A stretch of 47,081 nucleotides of DNA from a virus. Under the pieces are notes generated by a model. That model was given only the letters and a program-made list of their open reading frames with translations, was not told where the DNA came from and made no database searches. Within the stretch, counting starts at the first letter, position 1; each line of letters starts with the position of its first letter. The position numbers were made by a program, and so were the translations under genes. The DNA is taken from positions 1 to 47,081 of the IMG/VR virus record IMGVR_UViG_3300032307_000541, one strand, 5' to 3'. Below are positions 8,023 through 15,546 of this stretch, one piece after another.

Positions 8023-8265
8023 ATGAAGTGTATTAAATGTATTAAAGTAGCTAAGGGCTATGAGTTAGATGAAATTCGCAGAATTGATGACAAAGATGCG
8101 GAAGATAGAGTTAAAGGTGGGTATTGGAAATATGTACCAAAGAGTGAGTGGAAACTTGCAACTCGTAAAGTGAAAGTGAATGAAGTGGTTAATACAAATG
8201 AACCAACACAAGAACTTTCTATTGAGGAAAAGAAATTAAAACGTAAAAAGAATGACAAAAAGTAA
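8023..8265 (+). CDS. small basic protein with an unusual Shine-Dalgarno
   Basis: An 80-residue basic protein starting CIKCIKVAKGYELDEIRR and ending in a Lys-rich tail; the N-terminal CxxC could bind metal. Unlike almost all genes here it has a GGAGG (8008-8012) 10 nt before the ATG. The GGAGG lies within a minimal frame ATG-GAG-GCT-TAA at 8006-8017. No family recognised. Overlaps the next gene by 14 nt. Confidence 0.6.
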   Translation: MKCIKCIKVAKGYELDEIRRIDDKDAEDRVKGGYWKYVPKSEWKLATRKVKVNEVVNTNEPTQELSIEEKKLKRKKNDKK

Positions 8266-8836
8266 TAGTATAAAAATTGTTGAATTGTATCCTGAAATGT
8301 TTACATTCACAGTCAGAGATTATAAGCATAATATATTTGAGAAAGCTTATAACAAAGTATTGACTGTTGTACATAGACATTTCAAATTTACACGTTCAAT
8401 CAATTACATTAAGCAAACAAACCCATATCAATATACATTTAGTATTGGTGATGGCTGGTATAAGTTAGTGTATGAGTTAGTGCATGATATTAGAATCAAT
8501 GATTTAAAGAAAGGTGATTGGATTACAAAAGTAACACAATGTAAAGAAAAATTCGGAGGGTTACGATTCTATGTTACAGGTACATCGGATAAGAATTGGG
8601 CATTGATTAGAAACGCTGAACAAAAATCTTATGGTATTTGTGAAGCAACAGGTTCAGAAGTTGAAGTTGGAACATGGAACGATGGATGGATACAAACAAT
8701 TTGCCGTAAAGAAGCACTTAGAAGATTTTATGATAAGAGTGATAAGGGTGAATTGGGTGGAAAACGATTTGAGGATTGTTGGAAACCATCTGTAAGAGAG
8801 CATGTTATTGAAACGCCAAAGAAAAAGAAAAAGTAA
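8252..8836 (+). CDS. conserved phage hypothetical protein (KEKFGGLRFY family)
   Basis: A 194-residue protein containing VTQCKEKFGGLRFYV near residue 90 and, downstream, GICEATG and DGWIQTICRKEA. That order (KFG-LRFY, then Cys pair, then GW..T-C) recurs in a phage and bacterial family I recognise but cannot name; the usual CxxC is here reduced to CEAT, so metal binding may be lost. The C terminus is a Lys run. It overlaps the upstream gene by 14 nt and the downstream gene by 1 nt. Confidence 0.65.
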   Translation: MTKSNSIKIVELYPEMFTFTVRDYKHNIFEKAYNKVLTVVHRHFKFTRSINYIKQTNPYQYTFSIGDGWYKLVYELVHDIRINDLKKGDWITKVTQCKEKFGGLRFYVTGTSDKNWALIRNAEQKSYGICEATGSEVEVGTWNDGWIQTICRKEALRRFYDKSDKGELGGKRFEDCWKPSVREHVIETPKKKKK

Positions 8837-9108
8837 TGAGTTTAGCTCAAAGAGAATTGGGTGAAACATTTCGTATAGATAAACAAAAAGAAATGAGTAG
8901 CAAACATATAGAGGTAATACGATTTGATAATGCTAAGATAGCTATAAGAGAATATCTTAATGGTTCGGTATTACCAAATGTACCAACATATCAGCCCGCA
9001 ATTATCAAAATGATTGGAGCAAGATTGTTAATAGTTAATCCAGACAATAATGAGGAATACTATGATTGCCGTTATGAGGATTGTACTATTAAGAGAATGA
9101 ATGGATAA
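8836..9108 (+). CDS. hypothetical protein
   Basis: A 90-residue protein with TAATG start overlap to the gene before and an identical TAATG junction to the one after, indicating tight coupling. The N-terminal half is polar and helical; the C-terminal half holds a beta-rich stretch ending YYDCRYEDCTIKRMNG. No family recognised. Confidence 0.55.
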   Translation: MSLAQRELGETFRIDKQKEMSSKHIEVIRFDNAKIAIREYLNGSVLPNVPTYQPAIIKMIGARLLIVNPDNNEEYYDCRYEDCTIKRMNG

Positions 9109-9587
9109 TGAAAAAATTATTAAGTATAGTAGCAGTTATGTTTATAGTAAACGTATCAGCACAAACCAAAAAACAATTACCGGCATTGGATACATTGCCG
9201 TATTTAACATCGGATACAACATTAAATAACTTTATGTTGCATTGGATAGGTAAACCTTATAAGTTAGGAGGTAAAACTGAAAAGGGTATTGATTGTTCGC
9301 AGTTCAATAAAAGATTATATACTGATGTATATAAACTGAATTTAGAGAATGTATGTTATAGACAATGGGCACAAACAAATAGAGTACCAAAAGATAGCTT
9401 ACAAACCGGTGACCTTTTATTTTTTAGAAGTAGACAATCACCATCGGGTTGGCATTGTGGGGTTTATTTAGGGGAAACAATGTTTATACACGCAGCTAAT
9501 AGGTATGAAGGTGTAAAGATTAGTTCAATGGTAGAACCAAGATATAAACAATCATATAGAGGAGCTGGTAGATTAAAAAACAAATAA
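9108..9587 (+). CDS. exported NlpC/P60 peptidase
   Basis: A 159-residue protein with a signal peptide (residues 1-18, cleavage after VSA) and a single NlpC/P60 domain. Catalytic Cys63 lies in GIDCSQF, His116 in GWHCGVY and a third polar residue, probably His128, in FIHAA. The family cuts peptide stems of peptidoglycan (gamma-D-Glu-diaminopimelate bonds). Periplasmic export suggests a lysis or wall-remodelling role; it could be an endolysin that travels by Sec, or a gene taken from the host. Reading-frame overlap with the upstream gene is 1 nt. Confidence 0.88.
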   Translation: MKKLLSIVAVMFIVNVSAQTKKQLPALDTLPYLTSDTTLNNFMLHWIGKPYKLGGKTEKGIDCSQFNKRLYTDVYKLNLENVCYRQWAQTNRVPKDSLQTGDLLFFRSRQSPSGWHCGVYLGETMFIHAANRYEGVKISSMVEPRYKQSYRGAGRLKNK

Positions 9588-9590
9588 TTT

Positions 9591-9716
9591 ATGAAAGAAA
9601 AACTAAGAAAAGCAGTAGAAACAATCGGATACCTAGCCGTAATGGGATTCGGATTTTACATTCTATATTTTGGATTTAGAATGTTATGGATATTTTTAGA
9701 AACAATTTTAAAATAA
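9591..9716 (+). CDS. 41-residue membrane protein
   Basis: Starts 3 nt after the NlpC/P60 stop. One membrane helix covers most of residues 12-36, after a basic N-terminus (MKEKLRKAVETIG). Position beside an exported wall peptidase makes a holin-like or lysis-helper role conceivable, but small size is the only support. Confidence 0.5.
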   Translation: MKEKLRKAVETIGYLAVMGFGFYILYFGFRMLWIFLETILK

Positions 9717-9722
9717 AACAAT

Positions 9723-10319
9723 ATGTTAGCATGGATTTTACTATTCGTAATATTAGCATTCGTTGGTAAGTTAATATACGATGTACAACAAAACAAAAAG
9801 AAACCAACACAATCCGAAGATGGATTTGATGTGGATGCACTTCAAAAGTTAGCAGGTATTAAACCAAACAATCCAAACGATGAACTTCGTGAAATCTTAG
9901 TTAAGAATAATGTTCTTGCTAAAGAACAAATTGTTGGAGCTCTATTAAAAGCAGCACAAAATAGTGAGTTCCCAGCACCGGATGAATCAATCAATGTACG
10001 AACTGAAAAAGTTTATACTGTTCAAACTACATTCGAAGATAGTGACCCATTGGCATCAGTTCCAATGAGTAGAGTATCAAACGAAGCTAAACAAAAGATG
10101 GCTGAAATTGCTAAAGAGGATATCGGTAAACAATTAGAAAAAAATGTTGATAAATTTGAAGCATTGAATGGTGGACAAAAAGCATGTGGATGTGGACGAA
10201 GTGAAACAGGCTTTTGTACGGGCTTACATAGAATTCCTAAAAAAGATTGGGCAGCTGGTGTAAGGGAAATACCAGCAGAAAAACCAAAAAGAAAATATAA
10301 CAAAAAACCAAAACAATAA
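9723..10319 (+). CDS. membrane-anchored protein with CDGSH-like Fe-S motif
   Basis: A 198-residue protein: N-terminal membrane anchor (about 2-19), a polar linker, then CGCGRSETGFCTGLH at 155-169, and a Lys-rich tail. Cys155, Cys157, Cys165 and His169 match the 3Cys-1His ligand set of CDGSH [2Fe-2S] proteins (C-x-C-x2-S-x3-4-C-x-G-x-H), one residue shorter between the second and third cysteine than mitoNEET. The motif match is seen; cluster binding and an electron-transfer or redox-sensing role are inferred. It precedes GroES by 1 nt. Confidence 0.65.
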   Translation: MLAWILLFVILAFVGKLIYDVQQNKKKPTQSEDGFDVDALQKLAGIKPNNPNDELREILVKNNVLAKEQIVGALLKAAQNSEFPAPDESINVRTEKVYTVQTTFEDSDPLASVPMSRVSNEAKQKMAEIAKEDIGKQLEKNVDKFEALNGGQKACGCGRSETGFCTGLHRIPKKDWAAGVREIPAEKPKRKYNKKPKQ

Positions 10320-10320
10320 T

Positions 10321-10629
10321 ATGGCAGAGCAACATGAATTAGCAAAACCTTTAGCAGATAGGGTATTGATTAGAGTAGAAAAGGAAGTTACAAAAACCGC
10401 AGGTGGTATTATCTTACCTGAAACCGTTGAAAGTAGAGATACTAAAATTGGAACGGTAGTTTCAGTTGGTGAGGGTATCTATACCAACGATGGGGTTAAA
10501 ATTCCAATGAGTGTAAAGGTGGGTGATAAAGTTATGATGCCATTCGCTGGTTCTGCACAAAAAGTAAAATTAGGTGATGAAGATTTTCTATTATTTAGAG
10601 AGCAAGAACTTTTAATGGTAATTAGATAA
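10321..10629 (+). CDS. groES: GroES-like cochaperonin
   Basis: A 102-residue Cpn10. KPLADRVLIRVEKE opens the beta-barrel, TAGGIILPE is the mobile loop that docks on GroEL, and DGVKIPMSVKVGDKVMMPF and DFLLFREQELLMVI complete the fold. No groEL is present in the window, so it presumably works with the host GroEL, as phage T4 gp31 does in capsid folding. It starts 1 nt after the CDGSH-like gene and is followed by a cyclophilin gene, forming a folding module. Confidence 0.94.
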   Translation: MAEQHELAKPLADRVLIRVEKEVTKTAGGIILPETVESRDTKIGTVVSVGEGIYTNDGVKIPMSVKVGDKVMMPFAGSAQKVKLGDEDFLLFREQELLMVIR

Positions 10630-10639
10630 AATATAAATT

Positions 10640-11077
10640 ATGGGAACTAGAGTAAAAATAAAAACAGCAAAAGGTGATATGGTTGTTGAATTGTATGACA
10701 ATGAAACGCCAATTACAGTAAATAACTTTTTAAAATTAGTAGAAAAAGGATTTTACAATGGATTAAATTTCCATAGAGTACTACCAAACTTTGTAATTCA
10801 GGGTGGATGTCCAAACAAAAATGGTACGGGTGGTCCGGGTTACACAATTCCTTGTGAGGTAACTGCACCAAAACAATTTCACGATAGAGGTGTAATGAGT
10901 ATGGCACATGCCGGTAGAAACACTGGAGGTTCACAATTCTTTATTTGCCATAATAGAGCAGGTACGGCACACTTAGATGGCAATCACACTTGCTTCGGTA
11001 AAGTGATTGAAGGGTTGGATGTGATTGATGCTATTCGCCCAATGGATTCTATTGATTTAATGTTCGTATTGGATTAA
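10640..11077 (+). CDS. cyclophilin-type peptidyl-prolyl isomerase
   Basis: A 145-residue single-domain cyclophilin without signal peptide, so cytoplasmic. Active-site landmarks: FHRVLPNFVIQGG with catalytic Arg46, GSQFFI at 97-102 and His111 in HLDG. It catalyses cis-trans isomerisation of X-Pro bonds. Slightly short of the usual length of about 160. Its place right after GroES suggests joint folding of phage proteins. Confidence 0.94.
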   Translation: MGTRVKIKTAKGDMVVELYDNETPITVNNFLKLVEKGFYNGLNFHRVLPNFVIQGGCPNKNGTGGPGYTIPCEVTAPKQFHDRGVMSMAHAGRNTGGSQFFICHNRAGTAHLDGNHTCFGKVIEGLDVIDAIRPMDSIDLMFVLD

Positions 11078-11093
11078 ATAACCTACAATATAA

Positions 11094-11312
11094 ATGAGTA
11101 ATAACAAACAAGATAAAGGTAAGTTAGCAAATAAGCTGCATCAGTTACAAAAACGATTATTTCGTATGGAATCGAATGAAGGTCACAGCGCCGATAAAGC
11201 TGGTAAACGTAAAGGTATGTTAAAACGTTTGATGGATGCACTGAAAGGTAAAGGAAAAAAACAAACTACCTTATTGGATGATATGGATTGGAAGGATGAA
11301 TTCTTAGGATAA
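11094..11312 (+). CDS. small very basic protein
   Basis: A 72-residue protein rich in Lys, Gly and Leu (KRKGMLKRLMDALKGKGKK) with an acidic C-terminal end (LLDDMDWKDEFLG). It looks like an unstructured or helical nucleic-acid- or ribosome-binding peptide; no family recognised. It follows the cyclophilin by 16 nt. Confidence 0.55.
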   Translation: MSNNKQDKGKLANKLHQLQKRLFRMESNEGHSADKAGKRKGMLKRLMDALKGKGKKQTTLLDDMDWKDEFLG

Positions 11313-11322
11313 AAACAAAGCA

Positions 11323-11568
11323 ATGATTGAATTAAAAGAATGGATTGAGGAAGGTATAACTATTGATAAGAAAAATGAAGGGTATAGGGTATTCACAATA
11401 CCTACCCAGCATTTTGATATTAATGATTTGAGTGAGTTGACACCAGACCGATTTAGAGCAGAAGTTGAAAGGTATCAAAAGAATATCGAAATGCAGAATG
11501 AGTTATTAGGATTGGCATTTGGTAAAAGAGTAGAAGCTGGACTGTTTAAAGATTTGTTCAATGATTGA
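11323..11568 (+). CDS. hypothetical protein
   Basis: An 81-residue acidic protein, probably alpha/beta with a C-terminal helix (FRAEVERYQKNIEMQNELLG). It overlaps the following membrane-protein gene by 8 nt. No family recognised. Confidence 0.55.
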   Translation: MIELKEWIEEGITIDKKNEGYRVFTIPTQHFDINDLSELTPDRFRAEVERYQKNIEMQNELLGLAFGKRVEAGLFKDLFND

Positions 11569-11812
11569 TATATTTGGTTATATAGGTACTATATTAATTT
11601 TGTATTCATTTACAATTGAAAATATATACAAGCTCCGTTTGATTAATTCAATTGGTTCTGTATTTTGGATAATATACGGAATAGGTATTATGGCAGGACC
11701 TACTATATTGGTTAATAGCTGTGTACTTTGTATTCACACATATTGGTTTATAAAACAAAAAAATAAAAAAAGTGCTAACAATACAAAATCAACAAAAGCT
11801 ATTAGGTACTAA
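11561..11812 (+). CDS. YgjV/PQ-loop-like membrane protein
   Basis: An 83-residue protein with three predicted spans (about 4-19, 28-45, 48-68). The pattern GYIGTILILYSF, then LRLINSIGSVFWIIYGI, then P and LVNS, resembles half-transporters of the PQ-loop/SemiSWEET and YgjV type. In those families, dimers form small-solute channels in the inner membrane. Substrate and activity here are unknown. It overlaps the next gene by 41 nt. Confidence 0.6.
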   Translation: MIDIFGYIGTILILYSFTIENIYKLRLINSIGSVFWIIYGIGIMAGPTILVNSCVLCIHTYWFIKQKNKKSANNTKSTKAIRY

Positions 11813-12071
11813 TTTGATGGGTATTTACCAGCAACGTCCAATGGTTTGGGTTGTAACTTCAATAAAGGCACACATACATCATTATGTAATTTTTATTGAG
11901 CAAACTGAATTGGGGTGGGAACGTAAAGTAGTATTAGATAGAACCTTTACTCAAAACCGAGATGGAAAGCAGTATAAGCTAGAATGCGGAAATAGTAAAG
12001 TATATTTGTTCAAAGATAGTATAAACGATATGAAAACCTTTAGTCAACATTTAGAATATTTTTTAAGTTAA
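11772..12071 (+). CDS. MLTIxNI-family protein, array 1 member 1 (GTG start)
   Basis: A 99-residue member of the family that recurs 14 times in the window. GTG at 11772 gives the family N-terminus MLTIQN with LLGTN after it; the next ATG (11817) would cut this off. A central HHYVIFIEQ strand and terminal FSQHLEYF helix match the family layout. It overlaps the preceding gene by 41 nt. Function unknown. Confidence 0.6.
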   Translation: MLTIQNQQKLLGTNLMGIYQQRPMVWVVTSIKAHIHHYVIFIEQTELGWERKVVLDRTFTQNRDGKQYKLECGNSKVYLFKDSINDMKTFSQHLEYFLS

Positions 12072-12072
12072 T

Positions 12073-12534
12073 ATGCCACACATACCAATACCACCAACAC
12101 CAACGATGTCAACACAGCAAATGCTACAAAAGATACAACAAATAAGTGCTGGGAATATCTATAATACTCCGCCTGTAATGGATGCTAAACAAATAGCCGA
12201 TATAGCATTGGAGCAGGCTAAAAAGGTATTAGATGAATTTATGAAGCAAGAGCAAGAAAAAAGAAAAACTATATTAACGATTGAAAACATTGATAAGATT
12301 ATTGGGTCTGATTATAATGATAGTTTAAGAGTGGCGGGAGTTAAAGAGTTGGACACACATTATGAATTCACTTTAATATACGCTCACCATAATACAATTG
12401 AAACAATACTTTTACATAGGAGACAGACATCCGATAAGAGGTATATAATGGAATATCAAGGGCAGACATTGTGGGTGACTAAAGATAGGTTAAGTACGAT
12501 TGATGGAATTTTAGAATGTATGCGAGAAGTATAA
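12073..12534 (+). CDS. MLTIxNI-family protein with Pro-rich N-terminal extension
   Basis: A 153-residue protein. Residues 1-66 are an extension: a Pro-rich start (HIPIPPTPT) and a helix (AKQIADIALEQAKKVLDEF). From residue 67 the family core begins, ILTIENIDKIIGS, followed by HYEFTLIY, LLHRR and a C-terminal helix. Fusion of the core to a separate segment shows that the core is a domain. Starts 1 nt after the preceding stop. Confidence 0.6.
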   Translation: MPHIPIPPTPTMSTQQMLQKIQQISAGNIYNTPPVMDAKQIADIALEQAKKVLDEFMKQEQEKRKTILTIENIDKIIGSDYNDSLRVAGVKELDTHYEFTLIYAHHNTIETILLHRRQTSDKRYIMEYQGQTLWVTKDRLSTIDGILECMREV

Positions 12535-12544
12535 AACAAAAAAT

Positions 12545-12841
12545 ATGAAAGACGAAAGATTAGAATTCCTTTCCGATGAAGTTCGTAAAGGTAACCCAAT
12601 TGGATTAAGGGAAGCAATGGAAGTTGCAGAGTATCAGAGTGGATTACAAAATATGCGAAAAGCTCGTAGTGAAAGACGTGAACGAATTCTTAAATCATTA
12701 GCAGCGGTTGTGTGTTCAGCTGCAGGCGGTGTGGCATTGGTGTTAGGTGAAATTGATGATTCACCGGGTTTAGGTGGTATTGGTTTGTTTCTTATTGCGT
12801 CGTGTATGTATTTGAATTCAAAATTAGTAAATGGAAAATAA
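12545..12841 (+). CDS. membrane protein
   Basis: A 98-residue protein with a polar, basic N-terminal 45 residues and two predicted spans near 48-64 (LAAVVCSAAGGVALVLG) and 74-90. The spans are joined by a short Asp/Gly loop. No family recognised. Confidence 0.55.
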   Translation: MKDERLEFLSDEVRKGNPIGLREAMEVAEYQSGLQNMRKARSERRERILKSLAAVVCSAAGGVALVLGEIDDSPGLGGIGLFLIASCMYLNSKLVNGK

Positions 12842-12847
12842 AACAAT

Positions 12848-13108
12848 ATGAGAGTAATTTATAAATACGGATTTTCACAAACAATTCAACTGCCAATTGA
12901 TTCGCAAGTTTTGAAAGTTGGAATGCAAAATGGTATTATACAAATGTGGGTATTAATAGACCCAAATCAAAAACAAACATGCTATCGTAATTTTGAAATG
13001 ATTGCTACGGGACATGAGTTTGAATTTGATTATTTAACCCATACCTATATTGATTCATTATTTGATGGACCATTTGTATGGCATATTTGGGAAATAAATA
13101 AAAATTAA
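12848..13108 (+). CDS. DUF7352-like phage protein
   Basis: An 86-residue beta-rich protein. The order IYKYGF, IQLPIDSQVLKVGMQNG, IQMWVLIDP, ATGHEF and a final FVWHIWE matches a small family common in phages that I recognise as DUF7352 (memory-based match). Function unknown in that family. Seven nt after the membrane-protein stop. Confidence 0.65.
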   Translation: MRVIYKYGFSQTIQLPIDSQVLKVGMQNGIIQMWVLIDPNQKQTCYRNFEMIATGHEFEFDYLTHTYIDSLFDGPFVWHIWEINKN

Positions 13109-13109
13109 T

Positions 13110-13421
13110 ATGAGTATAACATTTTCAAATGATTCATCCCATTTAACAATGGAAGGTAGCACAAAGGCTCAAATGAATTCCTCAATTACGATAGCAGGTA
13201 GTGGAACGAAGTTACCAATTACAATAATTGGTGAGTTCAAAGATATTCCGCCACACTTACATCAAATTTATATTCAAGCGATGTGGAATTCGTATGGCGA
13301 TACCAATGTGTACAATAACACAAAGGAAGAGCCATACCCAATGACGATTAAAGAAAAACAAAGGGAGTGGAGGTTGAATAGAATTGTGGACATAATTAGT
13401 AAAGCAATATTAAAAAAATAA
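13110..13421 (+). CDS. hypothetical protein
   Basis: A 103-residue protein with a Ser/Thr-rich beta-like N-terminal half and a basic helical end (MTIKEKQREWRLNRIVDIIS). Starts 1 nt after the upstream stop. A long minus-strand frame over it is a shadow. No family recognised. Confidence 0.55.
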   Translation: MSITFSNDSSHLTMEGSTKAQMNSSITIAGSGTKLPITIIGEFKDIPPHLHQIYIQAMWNSYGDTNVYNNTKEEPYPMTIKEKQREWRLNRIVDIISKAILKK

Positions 13422-13424
13422 GTT

Positions 13425-13769
13425 ATGGGATTAGCAGATATCCTTTTTCCAATTAAGAAAACATTTGATGATATAAACCAACCAGATGATTTGGAAAAAA
13501 TACAACAAAACAATTTAGAGTTGGCACAAAAATTGAAAGAACAAGATAGATTGAAGTCGCAATATCCAATGAAACGATACCACATAGAAGTTGTATCAGG
13601 TGGAGTAATATTGCCGTACACAATTGAAGCGAGAGGGTTTGAATATAGTGAGTGTGGGACATATTATTTCTATGACTATAAATTCTTAAACGATGGCCGT
13701 AGAGAAAGAGAAATCCTTTCACATTTTCCAATAGATAAAACAATAATCAAAAAAATAGAAACACTATAA
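13425..13769 (+). CDS. hypothetical protein sharing the DILFPIK motif with array 2
   Basis: A 114-residue protein. Its N-terminal ADILFPIKKTFDDI is closely matched by LDILFPIKETIADI near the C terminus of the 26720 protein of the second array, linking the two clusters. A central coil (LEKIQQNNLELAQKLKEQ) and beta-rich C-terminal half follow. No family recognised. Confidence 0.6.
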   Translation: MGLADILFPIKKTFDDINQPDDLEKIQQNNLELAQKLKEQDRLKSQYPMKRYHIEVVSGGVILPYTIEARGFEYSECGTYYFYDYKFLNDGRREREILSHFPIDKTIIKKIETL

Positions 13770-13770
13770 T

Positions 13771-14016
13771 ATGGATAATCAAGAAAGAAATATTGCAGTA
13801 GTATTTGTGTGTATAGCATTTGGAATGTTATTTGCTTTATTGTATGGAATGGCAACTGAATTGCATGATATACGAATGGAGTTGTGGAATATCAAAAGAG
13901 AGCATCATGTTATTGTAGAACATCAATATAAAGTAACAGCTGATACGGTTGTAGTATATAAAGAAAGGATAATCAAAAGTAAAGGAATTTCGAAGGGATA
14001 TGAAAAAATGGATTAA
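13771..14016 (+). CDS. single-span membrane protein
   Basis: An 81-residue protein with a membrane span at about 8-28 (VVFVCIAFGMLFALLYGMAT) and a helical, charged cytoplasmic or periplasmic tail. It overlaps the next tiny membrane gene by 17 nt. The overlapping pair recalls spanin gene nesting, but there is no lipobox, so no such claim is made. Confidence 0.5.
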   Translation: MDNQERNIAVVFVCIAFGMLFALLYGMATELHDIRMELWNIKREHHVIVEHQYKVTADTVVVYKERIIKSKGISKGYEKMD

Positions 14017-14140
14017 GGAATGGAATGTTATAATAGCAGTGTATGTATTATTGGCATCCGCAATTGTGTTTCAGATGTATTACATATATCAATTGAAGCA
14101 AGAGTTAAAAATATATAAGAATGATACTAAAAAACCCTGA
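14000..14140 (+). CDS. 46-residue single-span membrane protein
   Basis: ATG 14000 opens a frame nested into the ends of both neighbours (17 nt upstream, 20 nt downstream overlap). Basic start (MKKWIKEW), one span at about 9-27 and a basic tail. Nested position, and an ordered span, favour a real gene, but it is small. Confidence 0.5.
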   Translation: MKKWIKEWNVIIAVYVLLASAIVFQMYYIYQLKQELKIYKNDTKKP

Positions 14141-14450
14141 AAAATTTTTAAAACAATTTATACCAACAATCGAAGGTGACCTTTGGTATGTAACTGATTT
14201 GAATATAACGATGGACGAGGAGGGTACTACATACATATATAAAATGGCTACTCAAATCCCTGTTAAGAGTTCATCTAATCAGCAATATTATCATTATACT
14301 CGTAAAATGGAGCAAGAGGTTACATTAAGATTCTATGATAAAATTTATGAGTTATATTGTAGTGGACAGACATGGAGGGGATATTATGAGGACATAGATA
14401 CGATGGATAAATTTACTAATAAAGTAGCAGATATGTTACCAAAATATTAA
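14121..14450 (+). CDS. MLTIxNI-related protein, divergent N-terminus
   Basis: A 109-residue protein of the same size and layout as the array members (LWYV strand, YHYTRKMEQEVTLRFY, YELYCS, C-terminal helix with FTNKVADML) but with MILKNPEKFLKQF in place of the MLTIENI start. It precedes three clear members, separated from the next one by a single base. Assigned to the family by layout; moderate support. Confidence 0.5.
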   Translation: MILKNPEKFLKQFIPTIEGDLWYVTDLNITMDEEGTTYIYKMATQIPVKSSSNQQYYHYTRKMEQEVTLRFYDKIYELYCSGQTWRGYYEDIDTMDKFTNKVADMLPKY

Positions 14451-14451
14451 T

Positions 14452-14784
14452 ATGCTAACAATAGATAACATACAAAATATAGAAGGTAAAGAATTCCAAA
14501 TGAGTAGTGGGCAGAAGTATGTAATTGGTATTGTAAGGGATTATTATGACCATTATAGTTTTGGGGTATTTCCTTTAAAAGAAAACAATGTAGCAAGTAT
14601 AAAGGATGGTATTGTATATAAATTACATAGAACAAAAAAGAGTAGAAGGGGATATAAATTAGTTGCACCTCAAATGAGTTGGCAACCTTATGTGAAGCCG
14701 GAAAACTTAACCTTAGATAATTTCGTATTAGAATTACACATACAAACTGGATTATTAAATGCTTACAATAGAAAACATACATAA
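14452..14784 (+). CDS. MLTIxNI-family protein
   Basis: A 110-residue member: MLTIDNIQNIEGKEF start, YSFGVFPL strand, KLHR basic motif, long final helix. The last 26 nt (AATGCTTACAATAGAAAACA...) also encode the start of the next paralogue in another frame, so the conserved family start sequence is used twice. Confidence 0.65.
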   Translation: MLTIDNIQNIEGKEFQMSSGQKYVIGIVRDYYDHYSFGVFPLKENNVASIKDGIVYKLHRTKKSRRGYKLVAPQMSWQPYVKPENLTLDNFVLELHIQTGLLNAYNRKHT

Positions 14785-15091
14785 TATAAAGTTATTGGCA
14801 AATTCATTAAGAGTGGGTGGTGAAAGGTGGCAATTAAGTAATATACAAACGGCTAGTGATTTGTACCAATTTGTGTTTACATGCATTGAATCATATCAAT
14901 CCGGTGTATTAGGACGAGAATCGGTAATCAATTTATACCGAAAAGATACGATGGAATACCTTAAATTGGGTCAAAGGGTATATGAATTGAAATGTATAAC
15001 CAATAATAAAAGCAGATTATTAGGTATTAATGATTTGAAAGAACCCGGCTTATTAATATATCCAATTTTAAGAGTAATACAAGGATGCTAA
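14759..15091 (+). CDS. MLTIxNI-family protein
   Basis: A 110-residue member: MLTIENIHNIKLL, then GGERWQLSNI, YQFVFTCI, YELKCI and a hydrophobic C-terminal segment. Overlaps its paralogous neighbours by 26 nt and 7 nt. The nucleotide sequence of the first 20 bases is nearly identical to that of the next gene, evidence for recent tandem duplication. Confidence 0.65.
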   Translation: MLTIENIHNIKLLANSLRVGGERWQLSNIQTASDLYQFVFTCIESYQSGVLGRESVINLYRKDTMEYLKLGQRVYELKCITNNKSRLLGINDLKEPGLLIYPILRVIQGC

Positions 15092-15408
15092 CAATAGAAA
15101 ACATAAACATAATCAATAGTAAGTTCGCAGGTACACCGGAATGGCAGATAGGTGAAATGTTTATAGGTTCACAAAACTATGTATTTCAAATCCATAAACG
15201 GGTAGGTGAGTGGACGATACAAGGAATACCGCAAGCTAGTTTAACGATACGATTGCATAGGATAAAGGCAATGGATGGGTATGTAATGGAAAGCGGATTC
15301 GTAAGGCAAAACTATTATGCCCGCTCCGTATATAGTATAGAGAATATGAAAACCATAACCGATTTTACAATGTGCTTGGACAGACATATTAAAACAATAT
15401 TAAGATAA
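15085..15408 (+). CDS. MLTIxNI-family protein, end of array 1
   Basis: A 107-residue member: MLTIENINIINSKFAG, PEWQIGEM, YVFQIHKR, LTIRLHRIKAMDGYVM and a C-terminal helix (FTMCLDRHIKTIL). Overlaps the upstream paralogue by 7 nt. Family pattern is seen; function unknown. Confidence 0.65.
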   Translation: MLTIENINIINSKFAGTPEWQIGEMFIGSQNYVFQIHKRVGEWTIQGIPQASLTIRLHRIKAMDGYVMESGFVRQNYYARSVYSIENMKTITDFTMCLDRHIKTILR

Positions 15409-15546
15409 TATATTCTATTCAGTCCTTGTAGTATATATCGTATCGGTGAATCGGAGTTCGGGTCGGAGGGGAAATTTTTATTGATAGTATATATTTATGA
15501 ATAACGAGCTATTAATGAATAGTGAAGGTATAAACAAAACAAACGT

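Noticed and set aside
13771-14140. Spanin pair
   Set aside because: Overlapping genes with one span each fit the general idea, but the second lacks a lipobox or suitable coil, so no spanin call is made.
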